Below, piece after piece: positions 1-8,491 of a stretch of 64,000 nucleotides of DNA. A program made the position numbers and the translations under genes. Below the pieces are notes generated by a model. The model did no database searches, was not told the origin of the DNA, and saw nothing but the letters and a program-made list of their open reading frames with translations. Position 1 is the first letter of the stretch, and every line of letters begins with the position of its first letter. This stretch comes from DASRIA01 sp963724065 (GTDB taxonomy: Bacteria; Actinomycetota; Thermoleophilia; Solirubrobacterales; JBBDJG01), in assembly GCA_963724065.1 (NCBI GenBank), contig CAVRTB010000003.1, forward strand, positions 62,001 to 126,000. Direction: 5' to 3'.

Positions 1-129
1 GAGGTGCGCGCGTGCGCGGGCACGCACTTCGATCCCGGCGTGGCCGCGGCGCTCGTCGGGGTCATCGAGGAGGACCTCGTCGCCTACGCTGCGCCGCCGC
101 CGGCCCCCGGCACCCTCGCCGCCGCGTAG
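1..129 (+). CDS. C-terminal end of an HD-GYP-like phosphodiesterase (partial)
   Basis: Only the last 42 codons are present; the frame is open from base 1 and stops at TAG 127-129. The stretch containing GTHFDPGVAAALV resembles the end of HD-GYP domains, where a G-T-x-F-D-P motif closes the last helices. HD-GYP enzymes hydrolyse cyclic di-GMP, which would fit the GGDEF-EAL protein about 5.7 kb downstream. The residues after it are an Ala/Pro-rich tail. The metal-binding HD and GYP motifs lie outside the window, so activity cannot be judged. Another HD-superfamily hydrolase is possible. Confidence 0.5.
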   Translation, partial: EVRACAGTHFDPGVAAALVGVIEEDLVAYAAPPPAPGTLAAA

Positions 130-181
130 CTAAACGTCTGCCGGCGCGATCGCGGCGAAAACCGTCTACTGTGGGGCCCGC

Positions 182-577
182 ATGAGGAGGATCGTGCTCG
201 CAGTGACCTGTCTCGCGGTTGCCGTCCCGGCGATCGCCGTCGCCGCCGACCCGCAGAAGGGCGGGCGCTACACGGGCAAGACCAAGCCGATCCTCGGGTT
301 CAAGAAGCACACCGTCTCGATCCGCGTGTCCGGCGACGGCACGACCGGCACGCTGCGTTACTGCGGCGACCGCCGCCGCAGGGCCATGACCGCTCGCTTC
401 CGCGTACGCGATGGGCGCTTCACGGCGACAAAGCGCGAGCGTCGCCGCGGGAAGCGCGTAGTCACCTTCCAGGCCAAGGGCCGGTTCACGAGTCGCACTC
501 GAGTGAAGGGCGAGATCGTGGTCGTTTTCAAGTGCGACCACATCCCGGGAAGCTTCACGGCCCGCCTGCGCCGCTGA
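182..577 (+). CDS. Small secreted basic hypothetical protein
   Basis: 131 aa. The N-terminus is a clear signal peptide: two Arg, a hydrophobic run to about residue 20, and an Ala-x-Ala type site near residues 19-22. The mature part is rich in Arg, Lys, Gly and Thr with short beta-strand-like stretches and two Cys (near 61 and 119) that could form one disulfide after export. Proteins of this size and pattern are common in Solirubrobacterales-like genomes, but I do not recognise a named domain. The ATG is chosen because it begins the signal peptide. The gene stands alone; the next product is the tiny membrane peptide 97 bp downstream. Confidence 0.6.
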   Translation: MRRIVLAVTCLAVAVPAIAVAADPQKGGRYTGKTKPILGFKKHTVSIRVSGDGTTGTLRYCGDRRRRAMTARFRVRDGRFTATKRERRRGKRVVTFQAKGRFTSRTRVKGEIVVVFKCDHIPGSFTARLRR

Positions 578-673
578 TCGCGCGGTTCGGCCCGCAAGCG
601 ATGATTCCGTCACGGACGGGGCCGTTTCGTGCCCCGCCGGCCTGGGTAGTGACCTAGCGAGGAGGTGAAGCAC

Positions 674-733
674 ATGTACATTGGACTTGGCACCCTTCTT
701 CTGATCATCATCCTGATCATCATCCTGCTCTAA
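674..733 (+). CDS. 19-residue hydrophobic membrane peptide
   Basis: ATG at 674 is preceded by a near-perfect Shine-Dalgarno GAGGAGGTGA (659-668), five bases before the start, and the frame closes at TAA 731-733. The peptide starts MYIGLGTLLL and continues almost wholly with Ile and Leu, giving one membrane helix with no charged tail. The start resembles the first helix of short DUF3309-like proteins, but it is only about a third as long. The strong ribosome site and clean hydrophobic composition are the reasons to call it. It is too short for standard gene finders. Function unknown. Confidence 0.5.
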   Translation: MYIGLGTLLLIIILIIILL

Positions 734-908
734 GAGCAGGAGTCCGTGCGCGACCGCCGGACGCGCTCGTATCTTTCCGGGGCCGGTGGTCCACCTTCGC
801 ATGTTGTCCAGCGCGCCATCTTCCGCCGCCGCGCGGGCGCAGTGGGGCAGGGCAATGCCGTTGGTACGCTAGGCCGCGCCGCCGCGCAAGAGGCGGTTTT
901 CGTTTTCC

Positions 909-997
909 GGAGAGGTGTCCGAGCGGCTTAAGGAGCGCGACTGGAAATCGCGTGGGCTGGGAAACCGGTCTCGAGGGTTCGAATCCCTCCCTCTCCG
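909..997 (+). tRNA. tRNA-Ser(GGA)
   Basis: A class II tRNA of about 89 nt. The acceptor stem GGAGAGG (909-915) pairs with CCTCTCC (990-996), with G997 as discriminator. The anticodon stem CGCGA/TCGCG encloses the loop CTGGAAA, giving anticodon GGA, which reads UCC and UCU. A long variable arm (about 950-972) and a normal T arm with GGTTCGAATCC follow. The terminal CCA is not encoded. A hairpin downstream (1031-1065) may end the transcript. Confidence 0.95.
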
Positions 998-1030
998 CTG
1001 GCAGCAGTCGGGGGGCGATCGGGGGTTCGC

Positions 1031-1065
1031 GGTCCCTTGTGGTTGCAGTGCAACCACAAGAGACC
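1031..1065. terminator. Long hairpin downstream of tRNA-Ser
   Basis: A 15-bp stem with one mismatch encloses the 5-base loop CAGTG; the inner nine pairs (TTGTGGTTG with CAACCACAA) are perfect. A second 6-bp hairpin lies at 1078-1093 (GGTTGG/CCAACC). There is no T-run, which is usual for terminator-like hairpins in high-GC actinobacteria. It could end the tRNA transcript or sit in the leader of the histidine kinase gene that starts at 1154. Confidence 0.5.
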
Positions 1066-1153
1066 ACGGTGGAGGGGGGTTGGCGCCCCAACCGGGTTGA
1101 CTATCCGGGCAGCGCTGCCGATCACGTAAACGGGGGTCCATACAGGCCCCGAC

Positions 1154-4100
1154 GTGACGGTCGTGTCGCACCGGGCAATCGACGACAACCCCGCCGTTCC
1201 GCCGCTGGGACTGCTCCCGGGCGGCGGCCTCGGCCTGCGCGAGGAGGACCTTGCCGGCGAGGCCGCGCGGTTCCTCGAGTTCTCGCCGGACCTGCTCTCG
1301 GTCTCGGGGTACGACGGGATCGTGAGATGGGCGAATCCGGCGCACGAGCCCGTGCTCGGGTTCTCCCCCGGAGAGTTGGCCGGACGGCCTTGGGCGGACC
1401 TGCTGCACCCGGACGACGTCGAGACGGCGCTCGCGACCGCGGAGCAGCTCATGCGCTCCGGCGGAGACGTGGGCGAGTACGAGATCCGCCTGCTGCTGAA
1501 GGACGGGGGCTCGCGGTGGTTTCACTTCAGCACCCGGGCGCACCCGGACCTCGAGGCCTTCTACAGCGTCGGGCGCGACATCACGGAGCGCAAGCGCGCG
1601 GAGGAGGAGCTTGCGCTTGGGCACGAGCTGTCGCTCGCGATCGCCGGCGCCGAGTCCGCGGAGCTCGCGCTTGCGGACGTGCTGCGCGCGGTCTGCGAGC
1701 GCACCGGCTGGGCGCTCGGACAGGCATGGGTGCGCACGGCCGACAGACGCGCGCTCGAGTGCAGCCCGGCATGGCACGCGTCGGCGCCCGGCCTCGAGCC
1801 GTTTCGCCGGATCACCGAGGCGCTCTCCTTCGTCCCCGGCATCGGGCTGCCGGGCAAGGCGTGGAGCCTCGCCCGCCCGGTGTGGGTCCGTGACGCGAAG
1901 TCGGACCCCGGCTTCGAGCGCGGCATGTTTGCCGAAGACGCCGGGCTCTCGGCGGCGATCGCGGTCCCGGTGCTTGCGCACGACGACGTCGTCGCGGTCA
2001 TCGAGTTCTTCGTATGGGAGGAGCGCGAGGAGGACGAGCGCCTGATCGCGCTCGTCTCGACGGTGGCCGCCCAGCTCGGGACGCTCTTTCAGCAGAAGCA
2101 GGCGGAGGAGGCGTTGCGCACCAGCGAGCAGCACTTCCGCGCCGTCGCGGAGACGGCGGCCGACGCGATCATGTCGCTCGACGAGCAGGGGCACGTCGCG
2201 TACGTGAACGAAGCGGCTTCGCGCATCTTCGGCCGGGGCGCGCAGGAGCTGATCGGGCAGCCCCTGGCGACAGTCCTGCCCGGCGGGGTCCCGGAGGGCG
2301 CGCTCGACGACGCGAGCGGCGTCGTCGAGGTTCTCGGCCGCCGCCCCCGTGAGGGCGACTACGCCGACGAGGTGGAATTCCCGCTCGAGGCTGCGTTCTC
2401 GCGCTGGAGCACGGCGAGCGGCACGTTCACCACGGCCGTGCTGCGCGACCTCACCGCCCGAAAGCACGACCAGGCGGCGATCCACGAGGCCGACGAGCGC
2501 TTCCGTGGCGCGTTCGAGCAGGCGCCGATCGGCATGGCGCTCGTGAGCATCGAGAGCGACCGGGCCGGCTGCTTCCTGCGCGTCAACCGGTCCCTCTCCG
2601 AGATCACGGGCTACGCGGCGCGCGAGCTGGTCGGCGCATCCTTCGAGAGCATCGTCGACCCGACTGACGACGACGCCTCCGACGCGCGTTACGTCCCCTG
2701 GATGCTGGCGGGTGAGGTGCCGGGCTTCGAGGTCGAGAAGCGCTTTCGCCGGGCAAGCGGCGAGACGATCGTCGTGATGCTGTCCGTCTCGCTGGTGCGC
2801 GATGCCGGCGAGCGCCCGCTCTACCTGATCGCGCAGGTCCAGGACGTGACCGCGCGCAAGCGCGCCGAGCAGGCGCTCGTCGAGAGCCGCGAGTACGTGC
2901 AGGCGATCATCGACAACACCGCCGCCGTGATCTACGTGAAGGACATGGAGGGTCGCTACACGCTCGTCAACCGCAGCTTCGAGGCGCTCTTCGAGGTCGA
3001 GCGGGAGCGCGCGACCGGGCACACCGATGACGAGCTGTTCGCCTCGGACGTGGCAGGCTCGATGCGCGCCAACGACCGGCGCGTCATGCGGGAGCAGGTG
3101 CCGCTCGAGGTCGAGGAGGTGATCGACCAGCACGACGGCCCGCACACGTACCTGTCGGCCAAGTTCCCGCTCCTGGACTCCACCGGCCGCCCCTATGCGG
3201 TCTGCGCGATCGCGACCGACATCACCGAGCGAAAGCGCGCCGAGGGGGCGCTGCGCGACTCCGAGCAACACTTCCGCCAGATCGTCGACACGGCGCACGA
3301 CGCCTTCGTCTCGATCGATGCCTCCGGCCGCGTGACGGCGTGGAATCCGCAGGCGGAGGCCACATTCGGCTGGCCCGAGGCCGAGGCCCTCGGCCGCAAC
3401 CTCGCGGAGACGATCATCCCGGCTCGCTATCGCTCGACCCACACGCGCGCCCTCCAGCGCTTCATGCAGACGGGCAAGGGCTCCCTGCTGGGCAACCGGG
3501 TCGAGATCGAGGCGGTCCACCGCGACGGCCGCGAGTTCCCCGTCGAGCTGACGATCACGGCCGTGAAGGTCGGGGGGACATACGCATTCAACGCGTTCCT
3601 GCACGACATCACCGAGCGCAAGCAGGCGCAGGAGACCGTCCGCCGCCTCGCGGAGGTCGTGCAGTCCTCGCACGACGCGATCATCGCGACGACGCCCGGG
3701 GGCGAGATCACTGCGTGGAACGCAGGCGCCGCGGAGCTGTATGGCTACCGCGCCGATGAGGTCACGGGACAGAGCCTCGATCTCGTCATCCCTCCCGAGC
3801 TTGCGCCCCGGGACTCGCGCCTGCTCTCGCAAGCGCTCGCGGGTCGCCGGCTCGAGGACCACGAGACCCAGCACCTCCGCAAGGACGGGAGCGCGGTGCC
3901 GGTGTCGCTCACCGTCTCGCCGATGCGCGACTCGCGGCGCGCGATCGTGGGTGCTTCCGTGATCGTGCGCGACCGTACCGAGCGCAAGCGCGCCGAGGAG
4001 GCCCTGCGCGAGGTCCAGGAGGCGTTCCGGCGTGCGTTCGAGGACGCGCCGATCGGCATGGCCCTGTTCGGGGTCACCGCCACGGACCGCGCCCGCCTGC

Positions 4101-5152
4101 TCCAGGTGAATCACTCGATGTGCCAGATCACGGGGCTCGCCGCCCGCGAGCTCGAGGCGATGACCCTCGAGCAGGTCACGCATCCCTACGACCTCGATGC
4201 CGAGCAGCCCCTCCTGGAGCAGCTGCTGAACGGCGAGATCCCGAACTATCAGCTCGAGAAGCGGTTCCTGCGCGGCGACGGGAACATCGTGTGGGTGATG
4301 TACAACGCCTCGACGGTCCACGACTCGTCGGGGCGCATGCTCTACGGGATCGCGCAGGTGCAGGACACCACCCGGCGCAAGCAGACCGAGGATCGCCTCT
4401 CGCGCGTCGCGGCGGAGCTCGAGCGCCGCGCCACCGAGCTCGAGCGCTCGAACGCCGACCTGCAGGAGTTCGCGTACGTCGCCTCGCACGACCTCTCCGA
4501 GCCGCTGCGCATGGTCTCCAGCTACACGCAGCTGCTGGCGCGCCGCTACGGCGACAAGCTCGACTCCGACGCGCACGAGTTCATCGGGTTCGCGGTCGAC
4601 GGCGTGAATCGCATGCAGCGCTTGATCGACGATCTGCTCGCCTACTCGCGCGCGGGCACCCAGGAGTACCGCATCGGCCCGGTGACCTGCCAGGAACTGG
4701 TGCGCGACACGCTCGGCGGCATGCAGACGACGATCGCGGAGTCGGGCGCGACGATCGTCGTCGAGGACCTTCCGACCGTGCGCGGCGACGAGGGTCAGTT
4801 GCGCCAGCTGTTCCAGAACCTGATCGGGAACGGGATCAAGTTCCGGGCAGACGACCCTCCCCAGGTGCGGGTCGCGGCCGAGCGCGAGCCCAGTGCCTGG
4901 CGCTTCAGCGTGGAGGACAACGGGATCGGCATCGACCCGCGGCACGCCGAGCGGATCTTCAGCGTCTTCAAGCGCTTGCACACGCGCGACAAGTACCCGG
5001 GGAGCGGGGTCGGCCTGTCGATCTGCAAGCGCATCGTCGAGCGCCACCAGGGTCGCATCTGGGTCGAGCAAAGCGTGCTCGGGGGCAGCCGGTTCTGCTT
5101 CACGATCCCCGATCGCCAAGCGCCCGGGCCCGAGGACGAGCCCGATGAGTAA
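1154..5152 (+). CDS. Multi-PAS/GAF sensor histidine kinase
   Basis: 1332 aa with a GTG start and no membrane segments, so probably cytoplasmic. Domains in order: PAS (about 36-150), GAF (153-315), six further PAS units (about 322-437, 442-575, 577-700, 702-830, 831-955, 957-1080), most ending in the usual T-x-R-K-x-x-E linker, then HisKA with ASHDLSEPLR (phospho-acceptor His1112) and an HATPase_c domain with its N box near 1222 and DNGIGI near 1254. It should autophosphorylate and pass phosphate to a receiver. The next gene encodes an Rcp1-like single-domain receiver, the usual partner of this SHDLxEPLR kinase class. Ligands of the PAS units cannot be read from sequence. A 4.6-kb antisense open frame over it is a GC-skew shadow. 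Confidence 0.93.
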   Translation: MTVVSHRAIDDNPAVPPLGLLPGGGLGLREEDLAGEAARFLEFSPDLLSVSGYDGIVRWANPAHEPVLGFSPGELAGRPWADLLHPDDVETALATAEQLMRSGGDVGEYEIRLLLKDGGSRWFHFSTRAHPDLEAFYSVGRDITERKRAEEELALGHELSLAIAGAESAELALADVLRAVCERTGWALGQAWVRTADRRALECSPAWHASAPGLEPFRRITEALSFVPGIGLPGKAWSLARPVWVRDAKSDPGFERGMFAEDAGLSAAIAVPVLAHDDVVAVIEFFVWEEREEDERLIALVSTVAAQLGTLFQQKQAEEALRTSEQHFRAVAETAADAIMSLDEQGHVAYVNEAASRIFGRGAQELIGQPLATVLPGGVPEGALDDASGVVEVLGRRPREGDYADEVEFPLEAAFSRWSTASGTFTTAVLRDLTARKHDQAAIHEADERFRGAFEQAPIGMALVSIESDRAGCFLRVNRSLSEITGYAARELVGASFESIVDPTDDDASDARYVPWMLAGEVPGFEVEKRFRRASGETIVVMLSVSLVRDAGERPLYLIAQVQDVTARKRAEQALVESREYVQAIIDNTAAVIYVKDMEGRYTLVNRSFEALFEVERERATGHTDDELFASDVAGSMRANDRRVMREQVPLEVEEVIDQHDGPHTYLSAKFPLLDSTGRPYAVCAIATDITERKRAEGALRDSEQHFRQIVDTAHDAFVSIDASGRVTAWNPQAEATFGWPEAEALGRNLAETIIPARYRSTHTRALQRFMQTGKGSLLGNRVEIEAVHRDGREFPVELTITAVKVGGTYAFNAFLHDITERKQAQETVRRLAEVVQSSHDAIIATTPGGEITAWNAGAAELYGYRADEVTGQSLDLVIPPELAPRDSRLLSQALAGRRLEDHETQHLRKDGSAVPVSLTVSPMRDSRRAIVGASVIVRDRTERKRAEEALREVQEAFRRAFEDAPIGMALFGVTATDRARLLQVNHSMCQITGLAARELEAMTLEQVTHPYDLDAEQPLLEQLLNGEIPNYQLEKRFLRGDGNIVWVMYNASTVHDSSGRMLYGIAQVQDTTRRKQTEDRLSRVAAELERRATELERSNADLQEFAYVASHDLSEPLRMVSSYTQLLARRYGDKLDSDAHEFIGFAVDGVNRMQRLIDDLLAYSRAGTQEYRIGPVTCQELVRDTLGGMQTTIAESGATIVVEDLPTVRGDEGQLRQLFQNLIGNGIKFRADDPPQVRVAAEREPSAWRFSVEDNGIGIDPRHAERIFSVFKRLHTRDKYPGSGVGLSICKRIVERHQGRIWVEQSVLGGSRFCFTIPDRQAPGPEDEPDE

Positions 5153-5273
5153 ACGAATATCCGATCGCTGCCCGGCCCGGCGATCTCGACAAGTTAGGGA
5201 GCGCCGCGGGTAACCCGCGACATCGCGGCTGGAGGTTCGAACCTTGGGATTCAGAGTGCTACAGGAGGGCAAT

Positions 5274-5786
5274 ATGCCGATTTCACCCGACTCGCTGAGC
5301 GCCGGGCCCGGAGTGCAGCCGTTTACGCGCGATGTGCAACTCAATGCGAACGGGATCGACGGAACGCTCGAGATCCTGCTGGTGGAGGACAACCCCGCCG
5401 ACGCGAGGCTCACCCGCGAGGTGTTCGAGGGCGGTCGGCTCTCCACCCACCTGAACGTCGTCAGCGACGGGGAGCAGGCGCTTGCCTTCCTGCGGCGCGA
5501 GGGCATCTACGAGTCCGCGCCGCGCCCGAAGCTCGTGTTGCTCGACCTGAATCTCCCGCGCAAGGACGGCAGGGAGGTGCTCGAGGAGCTCAAGGGTGAT
5601 CCGATGCTCTGCCGGATCCCCGTGATCGTGCTCACCACCTCCGCGGCACAGTCGGACATCATGCGCTCGTACGAGCTCCAGGCCAACTGCTTCATCACGA
5701 AGCCGCTCGATCTCGACGAGTACTTCGCGGTCGTGCGCTCGATCGAGGACTTCTGGCTGGCCACCGCCCGCCTGCCGTCGACCTAG
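5274..5786 (+). CDS. Rcp1-like single-domain response regulator
   Basis: 170 aa. The receiver domain spans about residues 35-165: acidic pair in LLVEDNPADARL, phospho-acceptor Asp91 in LLDLNLPRKDG, Thr/Ser in VLTTSAA and Lys in FITKPLD. There is no output domain, so it likely relays phosphate or acts by protein contact, like cyanobacterial Rcp1. The start at 5274 is preferred over an upstream in-frame start at 5244 because AGGAGG (5263-5268) lies five bases before it. It sits between its probable kinase and a REC-GGDEF-EAL protein starting 8 bp after its stop. Confidence 0.9.
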   Translation: MPISPDSLSAGPGVQPFTRDVQLNANGIDGTLEILLVEDNPADARLTREVFEGGRLSTHLNVVSDGEQALAFLRREGIYESAPRPKLVLLDLNLPRKDGREVLEELKGDPMLCRIPVIVLTTSAAQSDIMRSYELQANCFITKPLDLDEYFAVVRSIEDFWLATARLPST

Positions 5787-5794
5787 CCGAGCCG

Positions 5795-7528
5795 ATGGAA
5801 ACCACCGCCGATCGGCAGACGCAAGCCTTCCCCGTCCTGCTGGTCGAGGACAACCCCGGTGATGCCCGGCTCGTGGTCGAGCTCCTCTCCGAGGAGACGA
5901 GCGAGTCGTTCCGGATCACGCACGTGGAGCAGCTCGCCGACGCGCGCCAGCAAGTCATGGAAGGCGGGACGGGTTGCGTGCTGCTCGATCTCTCCCTTCC
6001 CGACGCCGCGCGGCTGGAGGCCCTGATGCAGCTTCGCGCTGCCGCGCCCGACGTGCCGATCGTGATCCTGAGCGGGCTCCAGGACGAGCTGCTCGCCGTC
6101 AAGGCCGTGCAGGAAGGAGCGCAGGACTACCTCGTCAAGGGACGCGCCGACGGCGCCGCGATCGGCCGCTCGATCCGCTACGCGGTCGAGCGCAAGGCGC
6201 TCGAGACGCACACCGCTCACAAGGCGCTGCACGATCCTCTGACCGGGCTTGCCAACCGCGACCTCTTCCAGGACCGGCTCAAGCACGCCGTCACGCGCGC
6301 CCGGCGCCGCGAGAGCCTGATCGGCGTGATGTTCCTCGACCTCGACGGGTTCAAGCCGATCAACGACAGCCTCGGGCACGACATCGGCGACAAGCTCCTC
6401 GTCGCGCTTGCGGGGCGGCTCGACGACGGCCTGCGCGGCTGCGACACGGCCGCCCGTTTCGGCGGCGACGAGTTCGTGGTGCTCTGCGAGGACGTCGCGG
6501 ACGAGCAGCACGTGATCGGGATCGCCGCCCGGCTCCAGCGCGCGATCGCCGAGCCCTTCATGCTCGACGAGCTCGAGCTGTCCGTCACGTCGAGCATGGG
6601 CATCGTCGTGAGTGACGGGCGTGAGGAGGGTGCCGAGCAGCTGATCCGCAACGCCGACGAGGCGATGTACCGCGCGAAGCGCCAGGGCAACCCGTACGAG
6701 GTGTTCGACGACGGCATGCGAAACCGCGTGCATGCCCGCACCCGCATCGAGTCCGACCTCCAGCGCGCCGTCGAGCAGCGCCAGTTCAGGCTCCTGTACC
6801 AGCCGCAGGTCGACCTGCGCAGTGGCGAGATCGTCGGCCTCGAGGCGCTGATCCGCTGGGACCACCCCGAGCGTGGCGTGATCGAGCCGAGCGAGTTCCT
6901 GTGGCTGGCCGAGGAGACCGGCCTGATCAACCGCATCGGCGAGTGGGTACTGCGCCAGTCCTGCCTCCAGGCGCGCGCCTGGGCCGTCCGCAATGGACGC
7001 CCATTGCGCGTGACGGTCAACCTTTCGGCCCACCAGCACCGCGACCCGGGCCTCGTCGACCTCGTCGAGCGCATCCTCACGGAGACGCGGACGGAGCCCG
7101 ACGCCGTATGCCTGGAGATCACCGAGAGCGTCGCAGTGGACGACGCCGAGGGCGCGATCGCGACGCTGTGCCGGCTGAGGGAGCTCGGCGTGCGGCTCTC
7201 GATCGACGAGTTCGGCACCGGCAACTCGTCGCTGGGGTCGCTCAAGCGCTTCCCGCTGGACATGCTCAAGATCGACCGCTCGTTCGTGCTCGGCATCGAC
7301 TCCGACACCGAGGACGTGGCGATCGTGACCGCGATCATCAACCTCGCTCACAGCCTCGGCCTCGAGACGATCGCGGACGGCGTGGAGCGCAAGGACCAGC
7401 TCGACGCCCTGCGCGAGCTCGGCTGCGAGACCGGCCAGGGCTTCTACCTCGCCCGGCCGCGCCCGAGCGAGGCGATCGCGGAGTTGCTCGGCTCACGCGA
7501 GCCGGTCGCACCGCGCGTAGCGAGGTAG
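5795..7528 (+). CDS. REC-GGDEF-EAL cyclic di-GMP signalling protein
   Basis: 577 aa: receiver (about 12-125, phospho-acceptor Asp65 in LLDLSLPD), GGDEF domain (about 145-305) with an intact GGDEF signature at 223-227, and EAL domain (about 320-565) with EAL at 350-352. The GGDEF motif implies possible cyclic di-GMP synthesis. The EAL domain keeps NLS, EITES and QGF motifs, but the usual D-D-F-G-T-G reads D-E-F-G-T-G at 471-476, changing a metal-site neighbour; phosphodiesterase activity is therefore uncertain. It is the last gene of the kinase-receiver operon, so its output is probably controlled by phosphorelay from the upstream kinase. Confidence 0.92.
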   Translation: METTADRQTQAFPVLLVEDNPGDARLVVELLSEETSESFRITHVEQLADARQQVMEGGTGCVLLDLSLPDAARLEALMQLRAAAPDVPIVILSGLQDELLAVKAVQEGAQDYLVKGRADGAAIGRSIRYAVERKALETHTAHKALHDPLTGLANRDLFQDRLKHAVTRARRRESLIGVMFLDLDGFKPINDSLGHDIGDKLLVALAGRLDDGLRGCDTAARFGGDEFVVLCEDVADEQHVIGIAARLQRAIAEPFMLDELELSVTSSMGIVVSDGREEGAEQLIRNADEAMYRAKRQGNPYEVFDDGMRNRVHARTRIESDLQRAVEQRQFRLLYQPQVDLRSGEIVGLEALIRWDHPERGVIEPSEFLWLAEETGLINRIGEWVLRQSCLQARAWAVRNGRPLRVTVNLSAHQHRDPGLVDLVERILTETRTEPDAVCLEITESVAVDDAEGAIATLCRLRELGVRLSIDEFGTGNSSLGSLKRFPLDMLKIDRSFVLGIDSDTEDVAIVTAIINLAHSLGLETIADGVERKDQLDALRELGCETGQGFYLARPRPSEAIAELLGSREPVAPRVAR

Positions 7529-7572
7529 CGGCGCCTGTCGCTCGTCCGCCTCACGGGGTACAAGCGTCGGCA

Positions 7573-8406
7573 ATGGCGCGTACGTGGGAGGTCTTGAAGC
7601 GGACCGGCCGGTCGTTCTACGACGACCAGATGACCCAGCATGCGGCGGCGCTCACCTATTACGCGCTGATGTCGCTGTTTCCGGCCGCGTTGCTCGGGAT
7701 CTCACTGCTCGCCCTGCTCGGGCAGTACCCCGGCACGTACGACTCGATCATGAGCTACCTGCGCGACGTCGCGCCGGCCTCGGCAATCGCCCCGATCGAC
7801 GAGTCGCTGAGGAGGGCGCTGCGCCACAAGGACTCGGCGGCGACTGCGGTCGCGCTCAGCGTGGTCGTCGTGCTGTACGGCACCACCGGCGTTCTCGAGG
7901 CCGCGCGCAGGGCTCTGAACGTGGTGTACGAGGTCGGCAACGGCCGCAGCTTCTGGCGGCGCAAGGCGGTCGACGTCGCGTTCACATTCGTGCTCGGCGG
8001 CCTCGTGCTCGCGACGCTCGTGATGGTCTTCGTGGGAGGGAAGTTCGCGGACGACATATTCGGTTTCCTGGGCCTCGGGTCGAGCGCGGCCACGGCCTGG
8101 AGCATCGCGCGCTGGCCCGGCGCGCTCATGATCACGATGCTCATCTTCGCGCTGATCTACTACGTCACGCCGGACGTGCAGCACCGGTCGTTTCGCTGGA
8201 TCACCCCGGGCGCCGTGGTGGGCGTCACGCTCTGGCTCGCGGCCTCGGTCGGGTTCTCGATCTACCTCTCCAACTTCGCCCAGCTGACCGCGCTCTACGG
8301 CGCGTTCGCGGGCGCGATCGTGCTGGTCAGCTGGCTGTGGCTGACGAACGTCGCGCTGCTGTTCGGCGCCGAGCTCGACGCACAGATCGAGCGCGCCAAG
8401 GGTTGA
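7573..8406 (+). CDS. YihY/BrkB family inner-membrane protein
   Basis: 277 aa with about six membrane helices. Hallmarks are AAALTYYALMSLFPA in the first helix region, the YGTTGVLEAARRALNVVYEV segment and the C-terminal WLWLTNVALLFGAELDA stretch. The family was once called ribonuclease BN, but it is now regarded as a membrane protein of unclear transport or envelope role. ATG 7573 is chosen because the family N-terminus (W-x-x-L-K-R-T) begins just after it; the open frame extends further upstream only as a shadow of the previous gene. A diverged paralogue lies at 10608-11597 on the other strand. Confidence 0.9.
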   Translation: MARTWEVLKRTGRSFYDDQMTQHAAALTYYALMSLFPAALLGISLLALLGQYPGTYDSIMSYLRDVAPASAIAPIDESLRRALRHKDSAATAVALSVVVVLYGTTGVLEAARRALNVVYEVGNGRSFWRRKAVDVAFTFVLGGLVLATLVMVFVGGKFADDIFGFLGLGSSAATAWSIARWPGALMITMLIFALIYYVTPDVQHRSFRWITPGAVVGVTLWLAASVGFSIYLSNFAQLTALYGAFAGAIVLVSWLWLTNVALLFGAELDAQIERAKG

Positions 8407-8407
8407 A

Positions 8408-8437
8408 CAGCGTGCGCGCGATCGGACGCGCACGCTG
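8408..8437. terminator. Bidirectional terminator-like hairpin
   Basis: A perfect 11-bp inverted repeat (CAGCGTGCGCG at 8408-8418 with CGCGCACGCTG at 8427-8437) encloses an 8-base loop. It begins just after the stop of the YihY gene and before the stop of the convergent corA gene, the expected place for a shared terminator. No T-tract is present. Confidence 0.6.
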
Positions 8438-8491
8438 CGTCGAGGTTCTTCCTCGCCGCGGCCGGTCCCAAACCCCCGGTCGCGCCCGGCA

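Noticed and set aside
720..1091. Minus-strand frame with EREGFEPSRPVSQPTRFPVALL
   Set aside because: This is the well-known false protein produced by translating the antisense of a tRNA-Ser gene.
869..5506. Open frame of 1545 codons on the minus strand over the histidine kinase
   Set aside because: It mirrors the kinase reading frame in GC-rich DNA, has an Arg/Leu/Asp-rich shadow composition and no domain, and runs across the tRNA-Ser gene. The plus-strand PAS/GAF/HisKA domains are unambiguous.
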